From positions 186,001 to 250,000 of the forward strand of contig NZ_BCQT01000004.1 in the NCBI RefSeq assembly GCF_001552215.1: a stretch of 64,000 bases of DNA. Direction: 5' to 3'. This stretch comes from Actinomadura macra NBRC 14102. GTDB lineage: Bacteria; Actinomycetota; Actinomycetes; Streptosporangiales; Streptosporangiaceae. The position numbers were made by a program, and so were the translations under genes. This document shows, one piece after another, positions 56,078-64,000 of the stretch (positions are counted from its first letter, which is position 1; the number at the start of each line of letters is the position of its first letter). The notes beneath the pieces were generated by a model. It saw only the letters and a program-made list of their open reading frames with translations, made no database searches and was not told the DNA's origin.

Positions 56078-57376
56078 TCAGTCCTTGTTCCGGCGGAGCC
56101 GGGACAGGCGGGACACCACGGGCACCGAGCCCATCATGACCCTGATCAGCACCAGCAGGGCGACGACCGGGGGCACGTACACTAGCCAAACCGGTGGCCC
56201 GCCAGAAGAGTCCTTGCCGCTGTTCGCCGCCTTTCCGGCCTGGATGTCCTGCCGGCCGATCGACGGGTCGTGGGTGGGGATCGTCTCACCCGGGTTCTTG
56301 GCCTTGTAGGGCTTCTGCTCGGTGGGCGCGGGGGTCCGCCCGCCCGCACAGGTGGGCATCCCGTTCACGCGCGGCTGCGGGAGGGGGTACCGGTACTCCA
56401 GCGCCGCGAGCTTCCTCAACGTCACGAGGAACACGACGTTGAGGATGGGCTTGCCCTGGTCGATCCCGATGACGTTGTCCAGGACGGTCTTGAGCTGCGG
56501 CGCGAGCGCGAGCGTCCGCCGCAGGTCGGCCAGAATGTCGGGGTTGTGCTTTTTCAGGCCCCAGTTCCCGAGGGCGTCCACGGCGCATTCGACGTCGGGG
56601 CCGGTCTTGGCCAGCATCGTGTTGACGGTGGCCAGCAGGTCGGGGCCCTCGTCGCGCAGGTCGGCGAGCTGGCCGCGGACCTGGCTGAGCGCCCCGGTGA
56701 GCGCCGCCAGGTCGTCGACACCCGCGCCGAGGGCGCCGCGGTTCTGGTTGAGGACGTGGGTGATGCGGCCGAGATCGTGGGTGAGCCTGTCGAGCAGCTC
56801 GGTGTTCTCCGCGAAGGTGGTGGTGAGCTGGTCGCTGCCGTTGACGATCTGCCGGAGCGATCCCTCGCGTCCCGCCCAGCCCTCGGCCAGCTCATGGGTG
56901 AGGATCTTCGCGTCCGCGGGGTCGACGGCCTTGAGCGAGTCGATGACCGAGCCGAACAGGTCGCCGTACTTCGGCGGGACCTTGGTCTGCGAGACCGGGA
57001 TGCGGGCACCGGGTTCGAGCGGCGGCGCACCCGCCCTGCCGGGGCCCGGGGTCAGCTCGACGACCGGCTCGCCGACCGCCGACTTGCGGGCGGCGGCCGC
57101 GGTGACGCCCTGCGGGATCTTCACGCCGCGGTCCATGTCCAGCCGGACGACGACCTTGTCCTGCTCCAGCCGCACCGAATCGATCTTGCCGACGCGCAGG
57201 CCGAGATAGTCGACCTCGAAGTTCGGGTGCAGGCCCGGCGAGGACTCGAACTCGACGGTGACGTGGTACGGCCGGTCGATGAAGTCGAACCGGACGACGT
57301 TGCCGAACGCCCAGCTGACCATGATCACGGCAAGCGCGGCGAAGACCGCCAGGTTGATCGCCACCCGCCGGGTCAT
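56078..57376 (-). CDS. mceF: Mce family protein MceF
   Basis: A 432-residue MCE-domain protein. The N-terminal membrane helix (about 5-25) is followed by the MCE domain (about 35-115: EVDYLGLRVGKIDSVRLEQD, quoted as LGLRVGKIDSV) and long helical, Asn/Gln-rich coiled segments. The C-terminal extension has a Pro-rich stretch and a second membrane helix (about 395-415, VWLVYVPPVVALLVLIRVMM), which is unusual for MceF and would anchor both ends. It is the last Mce subunit of the operon, with an ATGA overlap to mceE. Confidence 0.9.
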   Translation of the reverse strand: MTRRVAINLAVFAALAVIMVSWAFGNVVRFDFIDRPYHVTVEFESSPGLHPNFEVDYLGLRVGKIDSVRLEQDKVVVRLDMDRGVKIPQGVTAAAARKSAVGEPVVELTPGPGRAGAPPLEPGARIPVSQTKVPPKYGDLFGSVIDSLKAVDPADAKILTHELAEGWAGREGSLRQIVNGSDQLTTTFAENTELLDRLTHDLGRITHVLNQNRGALGAGVDDLAALTGALSQVRGQLADLRDEGPDLLATVNTMLAKTGPDVECAVDALGNWGLKKHNPDILADLRRTLALAPQLKTVLDNVIGIDQGKPILNVVFLVTLRKLAALEYRYPLPQPRVNGMPTCAGGRTPAPTEQKPYKAKNPGETIPTHDPSIGRQDIQAGKAANSGKDSSGGPPVWLVYVPPVVALLVLIRVMMGSVPVVSRLSRLRRNKD

Positions 57377-58422
57377 CGTCCCCCCAGGAGCTTTTCCAGA
57401 TCCGGCAGGGTGCCCCTGAGCTGGCCGGGTATCTCGGGCCCGTCCTTCTTTGCCCCGGGGGGCTTGCCGGGGAGGACGGGCGTGCCATCCGGCCAGACGA
57501 TGCGCAGGATCGGGTAGAGCAGCAGTTGGCCGTCGTAGCTGGCGCGGGGCAGCTTGTCGGAGAAGGAGACCAGGCCGTTCACCAGGTCGGTGAGCCGCTT
57601 CCGGTCGCCGCCAAGCTGCTGCAGGACGGGGTCGACGTCCCGCAGCAGCCTCCGGAACCGCAGGACGCGCCCCTCCAGGACCTTGTCGTTCAGCTGGACG
57701 GCCATCCGGGTGAGCCGGTCGACCGTCTTGATGATCTTTTCCTTGTTGTCGTCCAGCAGCTTCGTCGTGCGCGCCAGCTGGGCGGGGGCCTCGTGCAGCG
57801 CGTCGTCGTCGGCGGCCAGGGAACGGCCGAGCCGGGCGAAACGGTCGACGGACTCGCCGAGCTCGCGGCGCTGCTCGGCGAACATCCGCAGCAGGTCGCC
57901 GGCCTTGGCGATCGTGGTGTTGAGCTTGCGCCCGTTGCCGTCCAGGGCGGTGGCGCCGGCGTTGACGACGGTCGCGACATCGTCCCCGGCCAGCGCCTTG
58001 ATCAGCGGTCCGGCCTGGCCGACGACCTGCTCGAACGCCGGCTGGACGCTGGTGTCGGTGATCGCCGCGCCCTGGGCCAGGAACGGGCCGCGGTCCATGC
58101 TGCCGCCGGGTGGCAGCCGGAGGTCCACATAGTTCTCGCCGAGCAGCGACGTCACCTTGATCTCCGCGCGGGTGCCCCGCGGGACCTTGACGCCGTCCTC
58201 GATGGACAGGGTCGCCTTCGCCCGGTAGCCGTCCAGCTCCACCTTCATGACGCTGCCGACGGTGATGTCGGACATCTTCACGCTGTGCCCGGCGACCAGC
58301 CCCTGCGCGTCGTCGAACGTGGCCGTCAGCGTCAGGTCGCCCTTGGGTGCGCCCGCCGTCTTGTAGGAGCACCCCGAGACGGCCAGGGCGATGGCCGCCA
58401 TGAGCGCGATGAGGCGCCGCAT
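57373..58422 (-). CDS. mceE: Mce family lipoprotein MceE
   Basis: A 349-residue MCE-domain lipoprotein. The signal peptide ends with the lipobox AVSGC (Cys18). The MCE domain (about 30-110) has LTLTATFDDAQGLVAGHSVK and LLGENYVDLRLPPGG. The helical C-terminal half follows. Being a lipoprotein with an N-terminal Cys marks it as the LprK/MceE position in the six-subunit complex. TGATG overlap with mceD and ATGA with mceF. Confidence 0.92.
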   Translation of the reverse strand: MRRLIALMAAIALAVSGCSYKTAGAPKGDLTLTATFDDAQGLVAGHSVKMSDITVGSVMKVELDGYRAKATLSIEDGVKVPRGTRAEIKVTSLLGENYVDLRLPPGGSMDRGPFLAQGAAITDTSVQPAFEQVVGQAGPLIKALAGDDVATVVNAGATALDGNGRKLNTTIAKAGDLLRMFAEQRRELGESVDRFARLGRSLAADDDALHEAPAQLARTTKLLDDNKEKIIKTVDRLTRMAVQLNDKVLEGRVLRFRRLLRDVDPVLQQLGGDRKRLTDLVNGLVSFSDKLPRASYDGQLLLYPILRIVWPDGTPVLPGKPPGAKKDGPEIPGQLRGTLPDLEKLLGGR

Positions 58423-59501
58423 CAGTTGCCTCCGTTCTGCCAGGGGCAGTTGGAGTTCGGCTTGGGCAGCGGGCAGCCGACCGTGTCGTCGTTCATCAGG
58501 CCCTTGATCCACGTCCGCAGGAACGCGTCGGTGGCGAACCGGATGTGCAGTGATTTGTCCTTGGGGTCGTAGCCGCCGATGAGCGCGTCGCTGACGCCGG
58601 GCAGCACGTTGACGAGCTGGGCGATCTGCTGGGAGTTGCCCTTCAGCATCAGCGCCGTCTGCGTCAGGACGGCGAGGTCGTAGGGAAGCCGTCCCTTGTA
58701 CCGGTCGAGCAGTTTCCCGCCGTTCCTGGTCAGCTCCAGGATTCCGGTGATGAGCTGCTGGAGCTCGCCGCGCTCGGAGCTGAGCACCCGGGTGGCAGTA
58801 CTGAAGTCGCGGACCATCGTGCCGAGGATCTGCTCGCGTCCGCGTACCACCCCGGCCAGCCGGTCGAGGTTGCGCGCGACCTGGATGAGCTCCCTGTCCT
58901 GTCCGGCGACGTTCTCGACCAGCCGCGCGCTCTGCTCCAGCGTGGCGTTGAACTCCTTGCCGTTGCCGTGCACGGTCTCGGCGGCGCGACCGAGCGCGGT
59001 TCGCACCTTGTGCGGGTCGAGCGCGTCGGCGAGGTTGGTGAACGAGCTGAGCGCGTCGTCCACCTCGACGGGCACGTGGGTGCGCTCGATCGGGATCGTG
59101 TCGGAGGTCTCCTTCGGCTGCCCCGGCCGCCACGCGGGATGCAACACCAGGTTCCGCTCCCCCACCAGGTTCAGCGGGACGATCGACGCCTGCACGCCCT
59201 TCGGCAGCGGAACGTCGTCGCGGACGTGGAACGTCACCTTGATCCGGTCGCCCTGGTTCTGGACGTCGTCGACGAGCCCCACGTCCGCGCCCATCACCTT
59301 GACCTTGGACTCCTTGTAGAAGGAGCGGGCCTTCGGGACGTACACCACCATCGTGCGCTCGCCGCCGCCGGACGGAGCGAGGGAGCAGCCGCCGAGGGAG
59401 GCCGTGAGGGTCAGGCTGAGCGCGGCGGCGACCGTTCGCCCTCTCCTCCTGCTCGGGGGTCGCCCTCCGACAATGGCGCTGCCCTTGCCCCTTCCGCCCA
59501 T
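58422..59501 (-). CDS. mceD: Mce family lipoprotein-like MceD
   Basis: A 359-residue MCE protein. A basic N-terminus (SRRRGRTVAAALSLTLTASL) ends at LGGC (Cys39), a lipobox, so this subunit is probably a lipoprotein too, which is unusual for position D. The MCE domain reads MVVYVPKARSFYKESKVKVM and VGERNLVLHPAWRPGQ. A C-terminal pair CPLPKPNSNC may be disulfide-linked. Overlaps both neighbors by one base (TGATG). Confidence 0.9.
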   Translation of the reverse strand: MGGRGKGSAIVGGRPPSRRRGRTVAAALSLTLTASLGGCSLAPSGGGERTMVVYVPKARSFYKESKVKVMGADVGLVDDVQNQGDRIKVTFHVRDDVPLPKGVQASIVPLNLVGERNLVLHPAWRPGQPKETSDTIPIERTHVPVEVDDALSSFTNLADALDPHKVRTALGRAAETVHGNGKEFNATLEQSARLVENVAGQDRELIQVARNLDRLAGVVRGREQILGTMVRDFSTATRVLSSERGELQQLITGILELTRNGGKLLDRYKGRLPYDLAVLTQTALMLKGNSQQIAQLVNVLPGVSDALIGGYDPKDKSLHIRFATDAFLRTWIKGLMNDDTVGCPLPKPNSNCPWQNGGN

Positions 59502-60523
59502 CAGTTGCCCCCCGGTGGACGGCGCGTGGAGATCGGGCCGGGCGGCTGGAGCGGCCCGAGGCCGGTCAGCAGCCCCTCGATCCAGGGCCCGTTGCCCTTG
59601 AGGTTCGCGACCTGCTGGAACGTCGGGCCGAGGAGCGAGAAGTCGGTGTTGAGCGCGTCCATGTTGGGCGCCAGCCTGGTGGTGAGCAGGTGCAGGTTGT
59701 CCAGCAGCGCGTCGAGCTGCCGCTGGTTGCGGGAGATCACGTTGGACAGCGTCCGGACGGTGCGGCTGCCCTGGCCGATCGTCGCGGCCAGTTCGTCGCG
59801 GCGCTCGACCAGCGCGCGCAGCAGCACCTGGCTGGAGTCGATGATCTCGCGGAGCTCGTCGTCCTTGCCGGCGAGCGTCCCGGTGATGGTCTTGCTGTTC
59901 TCGATCAGCTTCTGGACCTCGGGGTAGCTGTCGTTCAGCATCCGCGAGACGTCCTGGATGTTGACCAGGATGCGGCGTAGCTTCGCCGACCCGGGCGACT
60001 TGATCTTGGTGACCTCGGTGAGCAGTGTGTCGACGCTCTTCCGGTCGAGCTTGCCGACGATGTTCTGCGCGCCCTCCAGCGCGTCCGGGACGGTGAACGG
60101 GACGCTGGTGCGCGCCAGCGGGATGCGCCGCCGCGGCTCCGGCACGCTCGCCATGTAGGGGCGGGCGACCGGCCCCGACAGCCGCAGGTAACGGCCGCCG
60201 AGCAACGTCGTCGTCTGGATCTCCGCGCGGGTGTCGGGGCCGAGATCGATCCCGGCGTCGACCTGCCAGGTGATGACGACCCGCCCGCGCCCGAAATCGG
60301 GCCGGACGGAGGTGACGCGGCCCGCCTTCACCCCGGCGACCCGCACGTCCTGCCCTTTCTTGATCCCGGCGGTGTCGGTGAACTCGCCGCTCATCGTGTA
60401 GCCGCGGTCGAGCAGGTGGAGCTGGCCGACCGCGAACGCGAACGCGCACGCGGCGCCGAGGGCGGACAGGGTGACGATCGCGACGATCCGGGGGTTGGCG
60501 TCCCGCAGCGACTTGAGCGCCAT
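59501..60523 (-). CDS. mceC: Mce family protein MceC
   Basis: A 340-residue MCE-domain protein with one N-terminal membrane helix (about 12-33) and the MCE domain (about 40-125: MSGEFTDTAGIKKGQDVRVA, and TTTLLGGRYLRLSG). The rest is helical and Asn/Gln-rich, as in proteins forming the Mce tunnel. The Pro-rich C-terminus (STRRPPGGN) is short. One-base TGATG overlaps link it to mceB and mceD. Confidence 0.92.
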   Translation of the reverse strand: MALKSLRDANPRIVAIVTLSALGAACAFAFAVGQLHLLDRGYTMSGEFTDTAGIKKGQDVRVAGVKAGRVTSVRPDFGRGRVVITWQVDAGIDLGPDTRAEIQTTTLLGGRYLRLSGPVARPYMASVPEPRRRIPLARTSVPFTVPDALEGAQNIVGKLDRKSVDTLLTEVTKIKSPGSAKLRRILVNIQDVSRMLNDSYPEVQKLIENSKTITGTLAGKDDELREIIDSSQVLLRALVERRDELAATIGQGSRTVRTLSNVISRNQRQLDALLDNLHLLTTRLAPNMDALNTDFSLLGPTFQQVANLKGNGPWIEGLLTGLGPLQPPGPISTRRPPGGN

Positions 60524-61602
60524 CAGCCGCCGCCTCCCGCCAGCATCGCCTTGAGTCTCGCGAGATCGGTGGTGGACGGCCGCCCCGCGCCCGGCGACCT
60601 CGGCAGCTGCATCGGGAACGGGCACGGCCCCTGGGCGAGGTTGAGGCACAGCGCGTTCGTCCGCAGGTAGTGGCCGCCGTTCGCGGAGGCGAACAGCTGC
60701 CGCAGCGTCAGCGGGAGATGCTGCACCATGCGTTCCAGCTGGTCGACGTTCAGCCGGAACGTCGCGCTGAACCGGCCGAGGTTGGCGATGATGCGGGCGA
60801 GCTGCGCGTCGTTGCCGCCGAGCACCTGGTTGAGGTTGGTGGTGACGCCGGAGATCTCCACGACGGCGTTCTCCAGCAGCCGCCGGTTGCCGGCGAACAC
60901 CTTGGTCAGCGACTCCAGGTTGTCGACGCTGGCGGCGATCTGCCGGTCCCGGGTGGCGACCGCCCTGCTGACCGTCTCGTAGTTGTCGATCATTCCCTGG
61001 ATGGTCTTCCTGCGGGCCGCGAAGGTCCGCAGGAGCGCGTCCAGGTTGTCGGTCAGCAGCCCGATGTTCTGCTCGTTGCCGTCCAACGCCTGCGAGAACG
61101 CGAAAAGGATCTTGTTGAGCTGGGTGGGATCGAGGTTGCGGGTGAGCGGGCCGAGGCTGTTGACGATGTCGCCGAGGTCCACCACCGACCGGGTGCGCGG
61201 GACGCGGTCGCCGTCGCCGAGCCTGCCCCGGCTCTGCCCCGGCTCCAGGTACACGACCCGCTGGCCCACGACGTTGCGCCAGCGGATGGCCGCCGTGGAG
61301 TCGTCGGGCAGCCGGACCTCGTCGTCGACGTCCATCCCGACGACGGCCTTCCCGCGGACGACCTCGATGCTCTTCACCTGCCCGACGGGGGTGCCCGCGA
61401 CCTTCACCGCGTCGCCCTCCAGCAGACCGGTGACGTCGTCGAACGTCGCTGTCAGCCGGTAGCGGCCGGCGAAGCTGGTGCCGAGGATCTGCTGGCCGAT
61501 GAAGACGGTGAGCAGCCCGGTCAGCGCGACGAACGCCAGGAACTTCAGGATCGTGGAGTACTCGGGTCCGCGCGCGGTCCTGGCGCGCAGCCGCGGGCTC
61601 AC
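60523..61602 (-). CDS. mceB: Mce family protein MceB
   Basis: A 359-residue MCE protein with one N-terminal membrane helix (about 19-38, FLAFVALTGLLTVFIGQQIL) and the MCE domain (about 45-125: ATFDDVTGLLEGDAVKVAGT). C-terminal Cys residues in NALCLNLAQGPCPF may be disulfide-linked. The GTG start overlaps the mceA stop (GTGA). A longer upstream open frame runs through the mceA repeat region and is rejected. Confidence 0.92.
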   Translation of the reverse strand: MSPRLRARTARGPEYSTILKFLAFVALTGLLTVFIGQQILGTSFAGRYRLTATFDDVTGLLEGDAVKVAGTPVGQVKSIEVVRGKAVVGMDVDDEVRLPDDSTAAIRWRNVVGQRVVYLEPGQSRGRLGDGDRVPRTRSVVDLGDIVNSLGPLTRNLDPTQLNKILFAFSQALDGNEQNIGLLTDNLDALLRTFAARRKTIQGMIDNYETVSRAVATRDRQIAASVDNLESLTKVFAGNRRLLENAVVEISGVTTNLNQVLGGNDAQLARIIANLGRFSATFRLNVDQLERMVQHLPLTLRQLFASANGGHYLRTNALCLNLAQGPCPFPMQLPRSPGAGRPSTTDLARLKAMLAGGGG

Positions 61603-62678
61603 GGCCGCGCTCCGGGCAGGACCCCGGGCAGGGCCCCGGGGAGAGCACCGGGGAGAGCACCGGGCGGGGACGAGCACACGTCGACGAAGATCTCGCACAG
61701 GCCCAGCGGCAGCGTGTTGCGGACCTGCGCGATCATCGTGCCCTCCGGGCCGGGGATGCGGATGATGCGGGCGAGTAACGCGAAGAACCCGTTCAGGCTG
61801 TCCAGCAGGACGGGGATGTTGCGGCGCTGGCCGTTCAGGACGGCCGCCGTGTCGCCCGCGCCGTCGATGATCGTGCCGAGGTCGTCGCCCTGCCGCTGGA
61901 GGGTGGCACCGACGCGCTCGCTCAGTTCACCGGACCGGTCGAGCAGCTGGGCGACCTTGTCCGGTCTGTCGTTGATAACGGCCGAGAGCCGGTTGAAGTC
62001 GGCGGTGAGCCGCGTGACGGTGCCGCCGCGGTCGGCCAGCGTCCCGGACAGGCCGTTGATGTCGTTCAGCAGCGCCTGGATCGCCTGCCGGTCGCGCCAC
62101 GTCGCGTCCACGACCGTGGCACCGTTGTCCACGGTGCGGCGCAGCGCCGGCCCCTGCCCGGACAGGCCGGCGCCGAAGGTGTGCAGGATCGCGGCCACCT
62201 CGTCGGGATTGATGGCCTTGGCCAGCCGGTAGGCGGGCCAGGCGGTGTCGGACAACTCCTGCGGGTCCTTCGTGCGGGGGACGTGGCCTCCGTCCTTGAG
62301 GTACGGGCCGGTCAGCTCGTTCTTCCCGAGGTCCAGCGCGAGGTCCTTCGGCCCGAAGACCGACACCGGCTCGATCGTCGCGACCGTCGTGTCGGCAATC
62401 CGCACGCCCTTGTCGAGCCGGATCCGGACGGTGACGCGGCCGTCCCGGTCGAGTCTGAGCGAGTCGACGGCGCCGACCGCGATGCCGCGGATCTTCACAT
62501 CCGACTTGCCGGGGTCCAGGCCCTGGCCGGCCCGTCCGAACGTCGCACCGTAGTAGGTGGAGCCCGCGTGCGACGGCGTGGTGCCGACCACGACGAAGAT
62601 CGCGGCGGCGGCGATGACCCCGGTGCCGACCAGCCCGAAGACCGTCCGGGATCGGGAGGAGATCGTCTCGTCGCTCAT
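61599..62678 (-). CDS. mceA: Mce family protein MceA with C-terminal repeat
   Basis: A 359-residue MCE protein, first of the six. One N-terminal membrane helix (about 11-34) and the MCE domain (about 40-120: YYGATFGRAGQGLDPGKSDV). A CSS motif and a PGAL-type tandem repeat (ALPGALPGALPGVLPGARP) form the C-terminus; the repeat is made by 12-bp DNA units at 61617-61664. ATGA overlap with the permease gene upstream. The complex is thought to import lipids or steroids with the YrbE permeases and an MceG ATPase encoded elsewhere. Confidence 0.92.
   Translation of the reverse strand: MSDETISSRSRTVFGLVGTGVIAAAAIFVVVGTTPSHAGSTYYGATFGRAGQGLDPGKSDVKIRGIAVGAVDSLRLDRDGRVTVRIRLDKGVRIADTTVATIEPVSVFGPKDLALDLGKNELTGPYLKDGGHVPRTKDPQELSDTAWPAYRLAKAINPDEVAAILHTFGAGLSGQGPALRRTVDNGATVVDATWRDRQAIQALLNDINGLSGTLADRGGTVTRLTADFNRLSAVINDRPDKVAQLLDRSGELSERVGATLQRQGDDLGTIIDGAGDTAAVLNGQRRNIPVLLDSLNGFFALLARIIRIPGPEGTMIAQVRNTLPLGLCEIFVDVCSSPPGALPGALPGALPGVLPGARP
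61617..61664. repeat. 12-bp tandem repeat in the mceA 3' end
   Basis: Four full 12-bp units (starting 61617, 61629, 61641 and 61653; the last two identical) and a partial fifth encode the PGAL-type repeat at the MceA C-terminus. Copy changes would keep the frame. Confidence 0.85.
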
Positions 62679-63529
62679 CCGGTCAGCCTCACCGTGCTGC
62701 CGTGCCCCCAGAAGATGTACGACAGGACGAGGTTCATCAGGATCATCAGGATGGTGGACTCCCGGATCGCGCGCCCGGCGGCGACGCCCACGCCGACCGG
62801 CCCGCCCGAGGCGTAGTAGCCGCGGTAGCAGTGGACGAACATGACGATGAACGCGAACACCGCGACCTTGATGACGCTGTAGAACACGTCGATCGGCGGC
62901 AGGTAGAGGTGGAAGTAGTAGTCGTAGATGCCAGGTGAGAGCCCGAAGTACTGGATCGTGATGAACCGGGTGGCGAAGAACGCCATGAACAGCGACACCA
63001 GGTACAGCGGCACCAGGGCGATCACGCCGGCGGCGACCCGTGTACACACCAGGTAGGCCAGCGAGTTGATCCCCATGACCTCCAGCGCGTCGATCTCCTC
63101 GGAGATCCGCATCGCGCCGATCTCGGCGGTGAAGCCGGTGCCGACCTGCGCGACCAGCGCCACCCCCGCGATGATCGGGGTGACCTCGCGGACGTTGGAA
63201 TAGCTCGCGACCAGCCCGGTGAACGCCTCCGCGCCGATGCGCTCCAGCCCGGGGTAGCCCTGGAGCCCCACCATCGCGCCGGTGGCCAGCGACATGGTGG
63301 CGATCACGAAGATCATGCCGCCGCCGATCACCAGCGCGCCGACACCCACGGTGATGTCGCTGACCTGCTTGGCGAGGGTCCTGGCGTACTTGCGCCGGAT
63401 GATGATGTCGAACAGCAGGTGGTACAGGACGCGGCCGAGGAACACCGGCAGGTCGGCCGACGCGGCGAGGCCCGCGGCCCGGCCCCGCAGGACCCGGCCC
63501 AGCCTGCGGACGGGGGTGAGCGCGACCAT
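62675..63529 (-). CDS. yrbEB: MlaE/YrbE-family permease (YrbEB)
   Basis: A 284-residue integral membrane permease of the MlaE (YrbE) family. It has five or more hydrophobic segments and the family signature EIGAMRISEEIDALEVMGI. It pairs with the upstream YrbEA to form the membrane part of the Mce lipid importer. ATGA overlaps with mceA, TGATG with yrbEA. The frame is complete. Confidence 0.94.
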   Translation of the reverse strand: MVALTPVRRLGRVLRGRAAGLAASADLPVFLGRVLYHLLFDIIIRRKYARTLAKQVSDITVGVGALVIGGGMIFVIATMSLATGAMVGLQGYPGLERIGAEAFTGLVASYSNVREVTPIIAGVALVAQVGTGFTAEIGAMRISEEIDALEVMGINSLAYLVCTRVAAGVIALVPLYLVSLFMAFFATRFITIQYFGLSPGIYDYYFHLYLPPIDVFYSVIKVAVFAFIVMFVHCYRGYYASGGPVGVGVAAGRAIRESTILMILMNLVLSYIFWGHGSTVRLTG

Positions 63530-64000
63530 CAGAACCTCGGGGGGAACAGGACCTGGTAGATCATCGTGAGGACGTAGTTCGCGGCGAACACCACGATCGA
63601 GGTGACCACCACCGCCCGGTTGACCGCGCGTCCGACGCCGACCGGACCGTGATCGCAGTTCATGCCCATGTAGCAGGCGACGGCGGCGGCGATGAAGCCG
63701 AACACCCATGCCTTGAACAGCGTGATCACCAGGTCCGGGAACTGGAGCAGCGTCGTGGCGCCGTCGAAGAACGCGCCGGAGCTGACGCCCTGCTGGATGA
63801 CGTTGAAGTAGTAGCCGCCCAGGACGCCCGCGAAGATCACCACCGAGCACAGCAGCGCCGAGACCGTGCTCGCCGCCCACAACCGCGGCGTGACCAGCCG
63901 GTGGACCGGGTTGATGCCCATGACCTCCAGGGCCGCGAGCTCGTCGCGGATGTTGCGGGCACCCATGTCGGAGGTGATGGCCGAGCCGCCGACGCCGGAG
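63529..64000 (-). CDS. yrbEA: MlaE/YrbE-family permease (YrbEA), partial at the right edge
   Basis: The C-terminal part (about 156 codons) of a YrbEA permease. The visible sequence begins SGVGGSAITSDMGARNIRDE and continues with LAALEVMGINPVHRLVTPR, the conserved YrbE block. Three or four membrane segments follow, and it ends LFPPRF. The 5' end lies beyond the window. It overlaps yrbEB by one base (TGATG). Confidence 0.93.
   Translation of the reverse strand, partial: SGVGGSAITSDMGARNIRDELAALEVMGINPVHRLVTPRLWAASTVSALLCSVVIFAGVLGGYYFNVIQQGVSSGAFFDGATTLLQFPDLVITLFKAWVFGFIAAAVACYMGMNCDHGPVGVGRAVNRAVVVTSIVVFAANYVLTMIYQVLFPPRF

Noticed and set aside
55098-56189. Long frame over the Mce-associated gene.
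   Set aside because: Low-complexity shadow of the real gene at 55172-56053.

Overview
The window is a very GC-rich chromosomal segment of a filamentous-type actinomycete. Codon third positions are almost all G or C, starts are often GTG, and most operons use ATGA or TGATG overlaps. A conservon (cvn), an mce operon, DasR-type and IdeR-type operators, a WS/DGAT gene and terpene synthases suggest Streptosporangiales, perhaps Actinomadura-like. The taxon is an inference. No rRNA, tRNA, CRISPR array, insertion sequence or phage block was seen.

Layout. 0-5.6 kb: a MacAB-like export operon (permease, ATPase, adaptor, lipoprotein), divergent from a two-component system. 5.8-7.2 kb: a secreted papain-fold peptidase and a C-anchored partner. 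7.3-14 kb: LysR regulator, SPFH/band-7 protein, ADP-ribosylglycohydrolase, STAS protein and a STAND NTPase with TPRs. 14.3-16.6 kb: an HExxH peptide hydroxylase gene joined to a broken FxsB-type radical SAM gene, a decayed RiPP locus. 16.7-20.3 kb: a three-subunit molybdenum hydroxylase. 20.6-24.2 kb: small genes, a terpene synthase remnant and galT. 24.3-27.9 kb: a conservon that lacks its roadblock gene. 28-31.2 kb: an orphan solute-binding lipoprotein and a GH3 hexosaminidase behind a near-perfect DasR operator. 31.9-37.9 kb: the most interesting locus (below). 38-55 kb: a decayed MHS transporter, lpd, ddaH, regulators, WS/DGAT, ung, an acyltransferase, a DUF5925 AAA protein, a trans-sulfuration PLP enzyme, an iron-box pair between a DUF2470 gene and rpsD, and GNAT and MarR genes. 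55.2-64 kb: an mce operon (YrbEA-YrbEB-MceA-F plus a Mce-associated protein), running off the right edge.

The standout is a four-gene, minus-strand, translationally coupled operon at 31857-37940. It reads encapsulin-like shell protein (family 2B, HK97 fold with inserted cyclic-nucleotide-binding domain), tandem terpene synthase of the germacradienol/geosmin synthase type, a second and different family 2B shell protein, and a polyprenyl diphosphate synthase. The prenyl synthase would supply substrate to a terpene synthase enclosed in a mixed two-component shell. The synthase carries the same short motif (G-x-x-G-L-G-x-S-A-x-R-L) in its interdomain linker and in its C-terminal tail, a candidate shell-docking signal. 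Its second domain has a metal-binding motif unlike that of classical geosmin synthases, so the product may not be geosmin. A 5' fragment of a second such synthase, with no start codon, lies at 21080-21200 next to a DasR-like half-perfect operator.

Several genes look decayed (fxsB-like, MHS transporter, terpene synthase fragment), so this is a region of gene turnover between stable core genes (rpsD, ung, lpd, mce).
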